From contig NZ_KV467168.1 of assembly GCF_001663775.1 (NCBI RefSeq), positions 2,144,870-2,208,869 of the forward strand: a stretch of DNA of 64,000 bases, in the 5' to 3' direction. The translations under genes were made by a program, and so were the position numbers. This document shows, piece by piece, positions 35,695 through 44,517 of this stretch (positions are counted from its first letter, which is position 1; every line of letters starts with the position of its first letter). The stretch is from Arthrobacter sp. B6. GTDB taxonomy: Bacteria; Actinomycetota; Actinomycetes; Actinomycetales; Micrococcaceae. Below the pieces are notes generated by a model, which had not been told where the DNA came from, searched no databases, and saw nothing but the letters and a program-made list of their open reading frames with translations.

Positions 35695-36594
35695 CTAAAG
35701 GCCCTTTCCGCCCGTCACTGGCAGCACGGCGCCAGAGATGTAGGACCCCTGGTCGGAGGCCAGCAGCACATAAGCCGCCGCAAGTTCGGCAGGCTGTCCC
35801 GCGCGCTGCAAAGGCGTGTCCTGCCCGAACTTGGGCAGTTTGTCCGGCCACTCGGTGGCCGGGATCAGCGGCGTCCAGATTGGCCCCGGGGCCACGGCGT
35901 TGACACGGATCCCCTTAGGTCCCAACTCCTGGGCGAGCGCCTTGGTGAAAGCCACCTGCGCCGCCTTGGTCATGGCGTAGTCGATCAGCCCCGGCGAAGG
36001 GTTGAACGCCTGGATGGAGGCAGTCGTGATGATCGAAGCGCCCGCTTTCAGGTGCGGAACGGCTGCCCGCGCGGTCCAGAGCAGCGAGTAGAGGTTGGTC
36101 CGGAACACCCGGTCGAATTCCTCAGTGGGAAGCGACTCAAGACTCTCGCGGTTCTTCTGGTAGGCGGCGTTGAGCACCACGACGTCCAGGCCGCCGAATT
36201 CGGCCACGGTATCTTCCACGATCCGGGTGCTGAAATCTTCTTCCCGTCCGTCGCCTGGCAGCAGAAGGGCCCGCTGCCCCGCTTTACGGATCCACCCGGC
36301 CGTGTCCTGGGCGTCGTCCTCCTCCTCCGGGAGGTAGGAGATCGCGACGTCTGCCCCCTCGCGGGCAAAGGCGATGGCCGCCGCCTTGCCAATTCCGGAG
36401 TCTCCGCCGGTGATGAGCGCGGCCTTGCCCTGGAGCGCGCCGTGCCCTTCATAACTGTGCTCGCCGTGGTCCGGTTTCGGATCCATGGGTGCGGTCAGGC
36501 CAGGCTGCTTTTGTTCCTGTTCCGGGAACGGCCCGGAGTGGTAGCCACCCCGGGGGTCTGTGGGCGGGTCGGTCTGCTTCTGCGTGTCGCTCAT
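35695..36594 (-). CDS. SDR family oxidoreductase (general-stress type)
   Basis: A 299-residue short-chain dehydrogenase with the N-terminal extension (about 1-45, rich in Pro, Gln and Asp) seen in Bacillus YhdF/YhxC-like stress enzymes. The cofactor loop reads ITGGDSGIGKAAA, and the catalytic YxxxK is YAMTK with the preceding serine in TTASIQAF. It should use NAD(P)H on a carbonyl or hydroxyl substrate that is not known. The start at 36594 (MSDTQKQ) has GTAGGTGG upstream. It may share a transcript with the acidic protein at 35140, 48 bases downstream. Confidence 0.9.
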   Translation of the reverse strand: MSDTQKQTDPPTDPRGGYHSGPFPEQEQKQPGLTAPMDPKPDHGEHSYEGHGALQGKAALITGGDSGIGKAAAIAFAREGADVAISYLPEEEDDAQDTAGWIRKAGQRALLLPGDGREEDFSTRIVEDTVAEFGGLDVVVLNAAYQKNRESLESLPTEEFDRVFRTNLYSLLWTARAAVPHLKAGASIITTASIQAFNPSPGLIDYAMTKAAQVAFTKALAQELGPKGIRVNAVAPGPIWTPLIPATEWPDKLPKFGQDTPLQRAGQPAELAAAYVLLASDQGSYISGAVLPVTGGKGL

Positions 36595-36813
36595 AGTCCA
36601 CCTACTCACTGTCTGTCGGAATTCCAAGGACCGTGCCTTCGTCCGGCCCTTCGAAACTATCCCGCCGGGCGAAGCAAAGTCCACCGTTCAGGCTGAATAA
36701 TCAGTAAACTTATCAAACGTTGATCTTGACGCAACTTCGGCCTAGTTTTGGAGCACCCGGCGCCGCGGATGGAACTACGCGGGCAGGCAGCAACCGGGCG
36801 AAGGAGGAGAAGC

Positions 36814-37320
36814 ATGGCGGGCGTGGAGGACTACACCGGGGACACGGGCCGCAACGAAACCCGGGAGGAGCAGCTGGACCGGAACTGGGCCGAACTCCTG
36901 CAGGAGCTCCGCGTGCTGCAGACCGGTGTCCAGATCCTCGCAGGCTTCCTCTTGACGCTACCTTTCCAAGACCGCTTCGAGGAACTGGACGATTTTCAGG
37001 TCATCCTCTACCTCGTCAACGTAGTTATCGCCACCCTGACCACGGCCTTCATCCTGCTTCCGGTCAGTGTGCACCGGCGGTTGTTCCGCCAGCGACTCAA
37101 GGCAACGCTGGTTTCCAGCGCCGACACCACCACCAAGATCGCCCTGGCAGGAATTGCCATGCTCAGCGTAGGCACGGCGTCCCTGGTCTTTGACGTCACC
37201 GCGGGCCGTACCGCCGGCCTGACCGCCGGCGGAATCCTGCTGGCCGTCCTGCTGGTGCTGCTGGTCTATGTCCCGCTTCGGCTGAACCACCGGGCCAGGA
37301 CGACGGCAGTCAAGGCATGA
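36814..37320 (+). CDS. DUF6328 family membrane protein
   Basis: A 168-residue membrane protein. A polar N-terminus with TREEQLDRNWAELLQELRVLQ leads to four hydrophobic segments (about 40-58, 70-90, 110-130, 140-160), the second and third separated by HRRLFRQRLKA. This pattern matches the DUF6328 family of actinobacteria. The ATG at 36814 has GAAGGAGGAG upstream, preferred to an ATG 66 bases earlier. It is divergent from the SDR gene across 219 bases and is followed by a small membrane protein. Confidence 0.8.
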   Translation: MAGVEDYTGDTGRNETREEQLDRNWAELLQELRVLQTGVQILAGFLLTLPFQDRFEELDDFQVILYLVNVVIATLTTAFILLPVSVHRRLFRQRLKATLVSSADTTTKIALAGIAMLSVGTASLVFDVTAGRTAGLTAGGILLAVLLVLLVYVPLRLNHRARTTAVKA

Positions 37321-37378
37321 TCCAAGCACGGGCAGAAGATCCAAGGACACCATCAACGGAATTGAGCTGGAGAACTTA

Positions 37379-37690
37379 ATGCGAAGAATACTTGGGACCC
37401 TCATCGCGGCGCTGGCGCTGCTGACCGCTGCACCGCTGGCGGCTGCTGCTTACGCCGCGCCGGTTGCCGGCCAGGCGATAGAGGCTCAGGCAGCGGTGGC
37501 GGCTTCCACCACCAGCCCCTCGCCCACGGATCCTGCTTCAACTGGACCGGCAAACCCGGGAACGGGTGAAACGGGCGAGGCAGAAGCAACGCGGGTGGAC
37601 TACGCACCGTGGGTGATCGGCGGCATCGCCCTGGTCACCTTGGTGGTGATCCTCATCTGGCGGCGGCGGCGGAACACCACCATCGTGTAG
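37379..37690 (+). CDS. Small exported protein with C-terminal membrane anchor
   Basis: A 103-residue protein: Sec signal peptide (about 1-27, AYA/AAPV cleavage region), a Ser/Thr/Pro-rich spacer (about 40-75), one membrane segment (WVIGGIALVTLVVILIW) and a basic tail RRRRNTTIV. The layout resembles sortase substrates, but no LPXTG is present, so it is simply membrane-anchored. GAGAAC lies before the ATG. Function unknown; it follows the DUF6328 gene by 58 bases. Confidence 0.72.
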   Translation: MRRILGTLIAALALLTAAPLAAAAYAAPVAGQAIEAQAAVAASTTSPSPTDPASTGPANPGTGETGEAEATRVDYAPWVIGGIALVTLVVILIWRRRRNTTIV

Positions 37691-37724
37691 CTTCCGGCCG
37701 CGTCACCCCTGAATCGGCTGGCTT

Positions 37725-38852
37725 CTAGGAGGCGGTTCCCTGGGCCTGGAGTGCGTCCACGCCTCCGGTCAGGACGGTCAGTTCGACGCTCTCCGGCCGC
37801 TCCACAGTGCTGTCGATGCGCACTGCCGTACCGCTGCGGGCTGATTCGAGCAGTGATTCCATGACTTCCAGGGCGTGATAGGCAAGAGTGCCGCCCGCGC
37901 GGGGCTCGTTGCCCTGTGGGGTGGAGGCGAGGTCTGCGATGCCGAAGCCGCGCCCGGCGTCGACGTACCCGGCGGACACTGGAAGGGTCTCCCACGCGTC
38001 AGCCCCGAGGGAAAACAGCTGGACTTCGCCATCAAAGTGGTTGGGGTCCGGCACCACCAGCGATCCGCGTTCGCCGTGAATTTCGATATTCGGGGACTTG
38101 GACGCCACGGCGTCGAAGCTCATAAGAAGGGTGGAAAGCGCACCGGAGGCGTGAGTCAGGACGCCTGTGACGTGGGAGTCGATGGTTACGGGGACCTTTT
38201 CGCCCTGGCGGGGTCCGGAGCCGATGGTCCGTTCATTGCGCGTATGGCTCGCGCTGCCCACCACCGAGACGACCGGACCCAGCAGCGTGACGAGGGCCGT
38301 GACGTAGTACGGACCCATGTCCAGGAGGGGGCCACCGCCGGGCTGGTAGTAGAAGTCCGGATTCGGGTGCCAGCGCTCATGGCCGGGCGTCACCATGGTG
38401 GCGGATGCCGAAATTGTTGCTCCGATCAGTCCGTCATCGATTGCTTTGCGGGCGGTCTGGATGCCCGTGCCCAGCACGGTGTCAGGCGCACAGCCGACAG
38501 CCACGCCTGCGTCACGTGCGGCGTCCAGCACGTGGCGCGCCTCGGCAGTTGTTGCAGCGAGGGGCTTTTCGCCGTATACGCTCTTGCCTGCAGCGATGGC
38601 CTTCAGCGCCACCTCGGCGTGTGCAGCCGGGATGGTCAGGTTCAGGACCAGTTCCACGTCGTCCGCCGCGAGGAGTTCCTCCACGCTCACGGCGCGGACA
38701 CCCTCATACTGCTCCGCCACGGCCTGGGCACGCGTCAGATCCAGGTCCGCTACCGCCACCAGTTCGACGTCGTTGAGTTTGCGGAAGTTGGAGAGGTACT
38801 GGGCAATGATGGCTCCGCAGCCGACGATTCCTACCCTCAACGGCTTGCCCAC
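37725..38852 (-). CDS. Gfo/Idh/MocA family oxidoreductase
   Basis: A 375-residue NAD(P)-dependent sugar oxidoreductase. Rossmann motif VGIVGCGAIIAQ at the start, family motif YGEKPLA at about 95-101, and a C-terminal domain with HPNPDFYYQPGGGPLLDMG. It is the last gene of a four-gene leftward operon and overlaps the ThuA gene by 16 bases. With ThuA, a TIM-barrel isomerase/epimerase and a second Gfo/Idh/MocA enzyme it could form a pathway through 3-keto glycosides; that is inference from known systems with the same set of families. Confidence 0.9.
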   Translation of the reverse strand: MGKPLRVGIVGCGAIIAQYLSNFRKLNDVELVAVADLDLTRAQAVAEQYEGVRAVSVEELLAADDVELVLNLTIPAAHAEVALKAIAAGKSVYGEKPLAATTAEARHVLDAARDAGVAVGCAPDTVLGTGIQTARKAIDDGLIGATISASATMVTPGHERWHPNPDFYYQPGGGPLLDMGPYYVTALVTLLGPVVSVVGSASHTRNERTIGSGPRQGEKVPVTIDSHVTGVLTHASGALSTLLMSFDAVASKSPNIEIHGERGSLVVPDPNHFDGEVQLFSLGADAWETLPVSAGYVDAGRGFGIADLASTPQGNEPRAGGTLAYHALEVMESLLESARSGTAVRIDSTVERPESVELTVLTGGVDALQAQGTAS

Positions 38853-39535
38853 AGCATGCCCCTTTCGATAATGGTGCGGACGTTGGTGTCCTGGAGAATT
38901 TCCACCCGGTGGCCGGGGGTGGCTGCGAAAATGCGTCCCTTACCCCATTGGCGGGTCCAGATGGCCGGTGAGGTAACTTCCCGGTTCCAGGGGTTCCACT
39001 CCCGGACCTTCTGGGTAGTGGTGGCGAGTACGTCGATGTAGTCGTCCGAGAGCACCCAGTACTGCTCGGTGACCAGGTCAAAGTCCTTGATGCCTTTGGT
39101 GATGGGGTGCTCCTCGGCCGCGGGGAGCATGTTGACGGTGTAGGGCACGTAGTTGTCAGACTGCTCGCCGATGCACTCGTCCGGGTGCTTGCCCGGATGG
39201 CAGGCGAACTGGCCGCCGATCAGGTGGAGGTAATCGGAGTTGTTGCGGTACGAATCGGCGATCCCGCCGTGCCAGCCTGCCAGCCCGGTGCCATTTTCCA
39301 CAGCCGTGCGCAGCCCGGCGAATTCGTCCTTTTCAATGGTGCTCATGGTCATGCACTGCACGATCAGGTCCACCCCTGCCATGTAGTCGGCGTCGGCATA
39401 AACCTTGGGGGATTCCTCTACCCGGACGTCGTAGCCGTTGTCCTTGAGGAAGGGGATGAAGAGCTCGGTGGCCTCGTAGGGCTGGTGTCCGTCCCAGCCG
39501 CCCCGGACCACCAGGGCATTCTTGCGTTGTGTCAT
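38837..39535 (-). CDS. ThuA domain protein
   Basis: A 232-residue ThuA-like protein. NALVVRGGWDGHQPYEA opens the fold, GTGLAGWHGGIADSYR carries the family histidine, and RIFAATPGHRVE near the end is typical. It lies third in the leftward operon, 51 bases behind the isomerase/epimerase and overlapping the next oxidoreductase by 16 bases. It is closer to canonical ThuA than the protein at 9524. Its substrate is unknown; partners suggest a keto-sugar or a glycoside derivative. Confidence 0.87.
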   Translation of the reverse strand: MTQRKNALVVRGGWDGHQPYEATELFIPFLKDNGYDVRVEESPKVYADADYMAGVDLIVQCMTMSTIEKDEFAGLRTAVENGTGLAGWHGGIADSYRNNSDYLHLIGGQFACHPGKHPDECIGEQSDNYVPYTVNMLPAAEEHPITKGIKDFDLVTEQYWVLSDDYIDVLATTTQKVREWNPWNREVTSPAIWTRQWGKGRIFAATPGHRVEILQDTNVRTIIERGMLWASR

Positions 39536-39586
39536 TTTGGCCTTCTTTGGTTAGCTACCGGCACGTTACGTCCGGCAGGAGTCGGG

Positions 39587-40591
39587 TCAGCGGCTGGCGA
39601 AAGCGGCATCGAAGGCGGCTGCGGGCGGGGCGATCCGGGCGAGCTCCTGGACCATGGCCAGCGCCTGTGGCGCGCCGATGAGCCGGTCCATTCCGGCGTC
39701 CTCCCATTCGATGCTGGTGGGGCCGTCGTAGCCGATGGCGTTCAGGGTCCGGAAGATCCGGTTCCACTGGACGTCTCCGTGCCCTGCAGTGACAAAGTCC
39801 CAGCCGCGCCGGGGATCTGCCCACGCCAGGTGGGAGCCGAGGCGTCCGTTCCGGCCGTCAAGCTGGCGGACGGATTCCTTCACATGGACGTGGAGGATGT
39901 GTTCTGCGAAGTCCTGAAGGAACATCACCGGGTCCAGGTCCTGCCAGATGAAGTGGGACGGGTCGAAGTTCAGTCCGAAGCTCTTGCGGTGCCCGATGGC
40001 TTCCAGGGTGCGCTTGGCGGTCCAGTAGTCGTAGGCGATCTCTGAAGGATGGACCTCCAGGGCGAAACGGACGCCTACCTCGTCAAAGACGTCGAGGATG
40101 GGGTGCCAGCGTTCCGCGAAGTCCTGGTAGCCGGCGTCGATCATTGCCTCGGAGGCAGGCGGGAACATGGCGACGGCCTTCCAGATGGAAGAGCCGGTGA
40201 ACCCTGTTACGGTCTTCACACCGAGGCGGGCAGCTGCCCGGGCGGTGTCCTTCATGGACTCTGCGGCGCGGCGTCGTACTCCTTCAGGTTCACCGTTGCC
40301 CCAAATTTCCGCGGACAGGATGCCCTGGTGGCGTTCATCGATGGGGTCATCGCAGACGGCCTGGCCGGTGAGGTGGTTGGCGATCGCAAAGACTTTGAGG
40401 TGGTTTTTCTCCAGGATGTCCAGCCGGCCCTGGAGGTAGCCATCGTCCTCCGCAGCCCGGCGCGGGTCCAGATGGTCGCCCCAGCAGGCAATTTCGAGCC
40501 CGTCGAAGCCCCACTCGCCGGCGAGCCGGGCCACCTCCTCAAACGGCAGGTCGGCCCACTGGCCCGTAAAAAGCGTGATTGGTCGTGTCAT
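39587..40591 (-). CDS. Sugar phosphate isomerase/epimerase (TIM barrel)
   Basis: A 334-residue xylose-isomerase-like TIM barrel (AP endonuclease 2 fold). Likely metal ligands lie in FALEVHP (Glu), LNFDPSHF (Asp, His), HVHVKE (His) and SIEWED (Glu). The family includes isomerases, epimerases and lyases of 3-keto sugars. The start at 40591 (MTRPITLF) has AGGAAC upstream and leaves 29 bases to the oxidoreductase before it. Between two Gfo/Idh/MocA enzymes and ThuA it probably acts on an oxidised sugar. Confidence 0.88.
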   Translation of the reverse strand: MTRPITLFTGQWADLPFEEVARLAGEWGFDGLEIACWGDHLDPRRAAEDDGYLQGRLDILEKNHLKVFAIANHLTGQAVCDDPIDERHQGILSAEIWGNGEPEGVRRRAAESMKDTARAAARLGVKTVTGFTGSSIWKAVAMFPPASEAMIDAGYQDFAERWHPILDVFDEVGVRFALEVHPSEIAYDYWTAKRTLEAIGHRKSFGLNFDPSHFIWQDLDPVMFLQDFAEHILHVHVKESVRQLDGRNGRLGSHLAWADPRRGWDFVTAGHGDVQWNRIFRTLNAIGYDGPTSIEWEDAGMDRLIGAPQALAMVQELARIAPPAAAFDAAFASR

Positions 40592-40620
40592 GGGGGTTCC
40601 TTGTCCTGTGTTCACGTTTC

Positions 40621-41844
40621 CTAGACTTTTTGCCACTGGCTGGAGTTCGTGGCGCTGGCCTCCACGGCTGCGAGGACCCGCTGGACCTGCAGGGCATCAG
40701 AGAAAGATGGTTCCGGCTGGCGGCCCTCGCCGATCGCTGTCACCAAATCCACTACCTGGTGCGTGAAGCCGTGTTCGTAGCCCAGGCCGTGGCCGGTGGG
40801 CCACCAGTTGCCGACGTACGGGTGCTCTGGCTCTGTAACGAAAATCCGGCGGAAACCGGCGTCCGGGGACTCCGCTGCGTCGTAGAAGGACAGCTCGTTC
40901 ATTTTCTCGAAATCAAACGCGAGGGAGCCCTTGGTGCCGTTCAGCTCAAGCCGCATGGCGTTCTTCCGGCCCAGCGCGTAACGCGTGGCTTCAAAGACGC
41001 CGATCGCGCCCGTGGAGGCAGCGCCGCCGTCGAACCGGGCACTGAAGATGGCTGCGTCATCCACAGTGACGTTCCCGCGGGGTGCGTTGCTGCTGAGGTC
41101 ACCGTGCCCGCCCAAGCCGACCAGCTCACCGGCAAGGGGGCGCTCCCTGACAAACGTTTCGAGCAGTGCAGAGACGCCGGTGATGTTTTGTCCGGTGACC
41201 CACTGGGCGGCGTCAATGATGTGCGCCCCGATGTCGCCGAGGGAGCCAGACCCGGATTTGTTCTTGTCCAGCCGCCAGGTCATGGGGGCATTGGCATCCG
41301 TGAGCCAGTCCTGCAAGTACTGCGCCCGGACGTGCCGGAGGTCCCCGAGCCGCCCCTGATCCACGAACCGTTTTGCCAGTGCCAACGCAGGTGTCCGGCG
41401 GTAACTGAAGCCGCACATGGAGAAAACGCCTTGCTTGGCGGCGGTCTCCGCGGCGAGGGTCATCCTTTCCGCTTCCTCCACGGAGTTCGCGAGCGGCTTT
41501 TCGCACAGCACATGTTTTCCGGCTTCGAGGGCCGCGATGGCAATTTCGGCATGGGTGTCGCCGGGCGTGCAGATGTCGATCAGGTCGATGTCATCGCGCT
41601 CGACCAGGCGGCGCCAGTCCGTCTCGACCGATTCCCAGCCGAGCTTGTCAGCTGCAGCCCTGGCGGCGTCGGCGTTCCGGCCGGCAACGGCGGTGAGCCT
41701 GGGTTGCAGCGGCAGGTCAAAAAACCGTGGTGCCGTGCGCCAGGCGTGGGAATGGGCTCCACCCATAAAGGCGTAGCCGACCATGCCGACCCGAAGAGGA
41801 CTTACGGTGCTTGCCGCCACAGGGTCTGTCCGGGGTTCCTTCAT
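40621..41844 (-). CDS. Gfo/Idh/MocA family oxidoreductase
   Basis: A 407-residue NAD(P)-dependent oxidoreductase. The N-terminal fold reads [17 protein letters not shown], a form seen in glucose-fructose-oxidoreductase-like proteins that ends in a conserved histidine region; the family motif CEKPLANS lies near 110. The C-terminal domain includes [18 protein letters not shown]. It is the first gene of the leftward operon, facing the LacI gene at 42075 across 230 bases. The presence of two different Gfo/Idh/MocA enzymes in one operon suggests oxidation followed by reduction of a sugar. Confidence 0.9.
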   Translation of the reverse strand: MKEPRTDPVAASTVSPLRVGMVGYAFMGGAHSHAWRTAPRFFDLPLQPRLTAVAGRNADAARAAADKLGWESVETDWRRLVERDDIDLIDICTPGDTHAEIAIAALEAGKHVLCEKPLANSVEEAERMTLAAETAAKQGVFSMCGFSYRRTPALALAKRFVDQGRLGDLRHVRAQYLQDWLTDANAPMTWRLDKNKSGSGSLGDIGAHIIDAAQWVTGQNITGVSALLETFVRERPLAGELVGLGGHGDLSSNAPRGNVTVDDAAIFSARFDGGAASTGAIGVFEATRYALGRKNAMRLELNGTKGSLAFDFEKMNELSFYDAAESPDAGFRRIFVTEPEHPYVGNWWPTGHGLGYEHGFTHQVVDLVTAIGEGRQPEPSFSDALQVQRVLAAVEASATNSSQWQKV

Positions 41845-41900
41845 TGCTTCTCCATCTAAAATTGCTTCTTTGCAAACGGTGTGAGCTCGGCGCCACGATG

Positions 41901-41914
41901 TCGAAACATTTCGA
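41901..41914. promoter_or_regulatory. Candidate LacI operator before the oxidoreductase operon
   Basis: TCGAAACATTTCGA is an inverted repeat with a two-base centre (CA), close to LacI-family sites. It lies 57 bases upstream of the leftward oxidoreductase start. TTTAG and CTAAA (41923-41927, 41936-41940) form a further short inverted repeat next to it. Confidence 0.5.
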
Positions 41915-42057
41915 ACGGCTGATTTAGGTCACGCTCTAAACTAAAGGCGTGGAGCGGTGGAGGTCAAGAGCAAGCCCCTCTATTTGCGGGTACGTCAGTA
42001 CGCCTCGTCTTCCCTTGACCAATGCCGCCCGCTTCTGAAAAATGAACCTTACGAAAA

Positions 42058-42067
42058 CTTTCGAAAG
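42058..42067. promoter_or_regulatory. Candidate autoregulatory operator of the LacI gene
   Basis: CTTTCGAAAG is a perfect palindrome ending eight bases before the ATG at 42075, and it lies between AACCTT and AAGGTT arms (42045-42050, 42065-42070). It shares the TTTCG/CGAAA half-sites with the repeat at 41901. It overlaps the ribosome-binding site, so it may also affect translation. Confidence 0.45.
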
Positions 42068-42074
42068 GTTGCGA

Positions 42075-43118
42075 ATGGCAATGAAGAGGCCGGCGCGAGC
42101 CAGACCGACGCTCGCCACTGTGGCGCGCCAGGCCGGTGTCTCGGCGCCTACCGTCTCGAAGGTGGTGAACGGCCGTGAGGATGTCGCGCCGGAAACCCGG
42201 GCGCGCATTCTGGCCGCTCTGGAGCAGGCCGGGTACCAGTCCCGCCCGCCGCGCCGCTCCCCGACGGAGGCAGGCACGGTGGTTGAAGTGGTCATTGACG
42301 TGCTTGAGTCCGCCTACATGGTCGAGGTCCTCAACGGGGTACTGCAGTTCGCTGCCGGCGCCGATGTTGAAATTCTGTTGAGCGTCACGGGCCCGGCCCC
42401 TGGGAGTCTGCGCAGTCCCGAGCGCCGCGCCCAGCGCATGCTGGACGAAGGCAGGGCAGGGATGATTGTGGTCACGTCTGCCTTCAGTGAGGCGCAACTG
42501 CATGCTTTCCGCCGCCGCCGGATCCCCGTCGTCGTCATCGACCCCCTCAATCCGCCCTCAGCCGATGTGGTCAGCGTAGGAGCGGCCAACTGGGCCGGCG
42601 GCAAGGCCGCGACGGAGCACCTGCTGGAGTTGGGGCATCGGCGCATCGCCTACATTGGCGGGACACCTGCGGCTGAATGCAACCAGGCGCGGCTGCACGG
42701 GTATATGGCTGCCCTGATGGCTCAAGGCGTGCCGGTGGATCCTCGGCTTATTATTTCCGGCGGCAGCTTCCGCAGGGAAAGTGGGATAACCGGGCTCAAG
42801 GCGCTGCTTCAGCTTGACCAGCGCCCTACGGCTGTTTTTGCCGGAAGTGACACCATTGCACTGGGTGTTCTCAGCGAAGCCGGCCGTCAAGGTATCAGGG
42901 TTCCAGAAGACATGAGCCTCATCGGCTTTGACGGGACAACCCTGGGCCAGGAATCCGTCCCGCCACTAAGCTCCATAGCCCAACCGCTGGAGGAGATGGG
43001 GCGGGCTGCGCTGCGGGCACTGCTGCGCCAGGCGCTGGGGGAAGTGCTGGATTCCCATCGCGTTGAACTTGCCACGCAGTTGGTTCTTCGGGACTCCACG
43101 GCCCCTCCCGCAGCCTGA
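42075..43118 (+). CDS. LacI-family transcriptional regulator
   Basis: A 347-residue LacI/GalR regulator. The helix-turn-helix is PTLATVARQAGVSAPTVSKV near residues 10-30, followed by the hinge and a sugar-sensor domain ending in IGFDGTTLGQESVPPLSS. The ATG at 42075 has GAAAGG six bases upstream and was preferred to 42042, which has none. It is divergent from the four-gene oxidoreductase/ThuA operon and is the natural regulator of it. Palindromes with shared CGAAA half-sites occur on both sides of the gap. Confidence 0.92.
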   Translation: MAMKRPARARPTLATVARQAGVSAPTVSKVVNGREDVAPETRARILAALEQAGYQSRPPRRSPTEAGTVVEVVIDVLESAYMVEVLNGVLQFAAGADVEILLSVTGPAPGSLRSPERRAQRMLDEGRAGMIVVTSAFSEAQLHAFRRRRIPVVVIDPLNPPSADVVSVGAANWAGGKAATEHLLELGHRRIAYIGGTPAAECNQARLHGYMAALMAQGVPVDPRLIISGGSFRRESGITGLKALLQLDQRPTAVFAGSDTIALGVLSEAGRQGIRVPEDMSLIGFDGTTLGQESVPPLSSIAQPLEEMGRAALRALLRQALGEVLDSHRVELATQLVLRDSTAPPAA

Positions 43119-43211
43119 GTTGGCCGCTCCCACGCGGAGTCGCAAGGAGCAGCAGCGTGGTGGCGCCACACCCCTGCCGCGCAGCCTATCCCTGAGCGTG
43201 GACCGGGGCGC

Positions 43212-44336
43212 TTAGGCGCCTTCCAGCACCTGCGTGGTGGCCCAGGTGACGTATTTGGCGCCGTTGGCGATCGCCTCGGCCGGGCTGGGCGCCACATCCA
43301 AAAGCTGGGCGGCGGCCACCACGCCGTGCCGGGCGAGGTCCTCTGAAGTGACCAGGATGCGGCCGGCCACCACGATGACGGGGATACCGCGTTCGCGGGC
43401 GGCGTCAGCGAGCGCAATGGGCGCCTTCCCGGTCAGGGATTGGGAATCCATGGAACCCTCGCCGGTGATGACCAGGTCCGAGTCCGCCAGCTGCTCGGCC
43501 AGCCCGGTGAGCCCGGCAACAAGCGCGAACCCGCCTTCCAGCTTGGAGTCAGTGAAGGCAAGGAACGACGCCGGGAAGCCGCCTGCCGCGCCGGCGCCCG
43601 GAATGTTGACGTCCCGGCCGGTGGCCTCCCGAAGCACTGATGCCCAGTTCCGCAGGCCCGCGTCGAGCAGTTCAACGGCGTCGGCGTCGGCGCCCTTTTG
43701 CGGCCCGAAAACATGGGCGGCACCTTCGGGTCCGTACAGCGGATTCCGGACGTCGACGGCGATGCGGAACTGCACTGCGGACAGCCGGGGATCCAGTTCT
43801 GACGTATCCAGGGCCACCACATCGGCGAGTGATCCGCCGCCCAGCGGCACCACGTTACCGGCGGCGTCCAGCGGCTTGAGGCCGAGCGCGCGCAGGGCGC
43901 CGCTGCCGCCGTCGGTCATCGCCGAACCGCCGAGGCCCAGCACGACCTCCGTTGCTCCGGCGTCGAGCGCCGCGGCCACGAGCTGACCACAGCCGTAGCT
44001 GTGGGCGCGGAGCGCATTCTCCGGGGTTGGCTCCATTTCGGCCAGCCCGGAAGCCTGCGCCGTCTCGATCACTGCTGTGGCGCCGCCGAAGGCGGTCTTG
44101 CGGATGGCCCACGCTGCGCCGACGGGAGCCAGGATGGGACCAACCACTGCGTTGAGGCGCTCCTCATAGCCTGCCGAAACGGCTGCCTCCAAGGTTCCTT
44201 CGCCGCCGTCGGCAATGGGGAATTGGGTGGCTACAGCATCGGGGTAGACGCGGAGCGCACCCTCGGCGATGGCGGCGGCCGCTTCGGCAGCGGTCAGCGA
44301 GCCCTTGAACTTGTCCGGAGCAATGAGAATGCGCAT
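43212..44336 (-). CDS. Glycerate kinase
   Basis: A 374-residue glycerate 2-kinase-type enzyme (GarK/GlxK family), phosphorylating D-glycerate with ATP to feed glycolysis. It starts MRILIAPDKFKGSLTA, then FPIADGGEGTLEA and VVLGLGGSAMTDGGSGAL, and ends with LVITGEGSMDSQSL, all typical. The ATG at 44336 lies seven bases behind CATGAT on the minus strand, so the transcript is probably leaderless. Convergent with the LacI gene at 42075. It could use glycerate from sugar-acid breakdown in the neighbouring operons. Confidence 0.94.
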   Translation of the reverse strand: MRILIAPDKFKGSLTAAEAAAAIAEGALRVYPDAVATQFPIADGGEGTLEAAVSAGYEERLNAVVGPILAPVGAAWAIRKTAFGGATAVIETAQASGLAEMEPTPENALRAHSYGCGQLVAAALDAGATEVVLGLGGSAMTDGGSGALRALGLKPLDAAGNVVPLGGGSLADVVALDTSELDPRLSAVQFRIAVDVRNPLYGPEGAAHVFGPQKGADADAVELLDAGLRNWASVLREATGRDVNIPGAGAAGGFPASFLAFTDSKLEGGFALVAGLTGLAEQLADSDLVITGEGSMDSQSLTGKAPIALADAARERGIPVIVVAGRILVTSEDLARHGVVAAAQLLDVAPSPAEAIANGAKYVTWATTQVLEGA

Positions 44337-44343
44337 GCGCTCC

Positions 44344-44349
44344 ATCATG
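44344..44349 (-). promoter_or_regulatory. -10 box of the glycerate kinase gene (leaderless)
   Basis: On the minus strand CATGAT is followed by seven bases and the ATG at 44336. It follows the hairpin repeat at 44409-44474, which would shield it from upstream transcription. Confidence 0.45.
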
Positions 44350-44408
44350 CCAGCCCGCCGCCGGACAGCGCTTGCCGGTCCGTAACACAGGCATCTGGCG
44401 CCTGCTTG

Positions 44409-44474
44409 CCCAACTAGGTCGCAGCAGATGTTGTTCTGAGCGCCCATAAGGACATCTGCTGCGACCTAGTTGGG
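44409..44474. repeat. 66-bp hairpin repeat of different arm sequence
   Basis: Perfect 23-base arms (44409-44431 and 44452-44474, core CTAGGTCGCAGCAGATG) flank a 20-base loop. The geometry matches the 65-bp repeats at 7528 and 18577, but the arm sequence is unrelated. It lies between two leftward genes, after the LacI stop at 44518 and before the glycerate kinase promoter, so it probably ends the LacI transcript. Confidence 0.88.
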
Positions 44475-44517
44475 GGCCACCCGGAGCAACTGCAACGGGC
44501 CACCTGGGTCCGCGCGG

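Noticed and set aside
43119..43211. GTGGCGCCAC and other short inverted repeats between the LacI and glycerate kinase genes
   Set aside because: The gap is between convergent genes and a terminator is expected, but the stems are short and imperfect, so none was listed.
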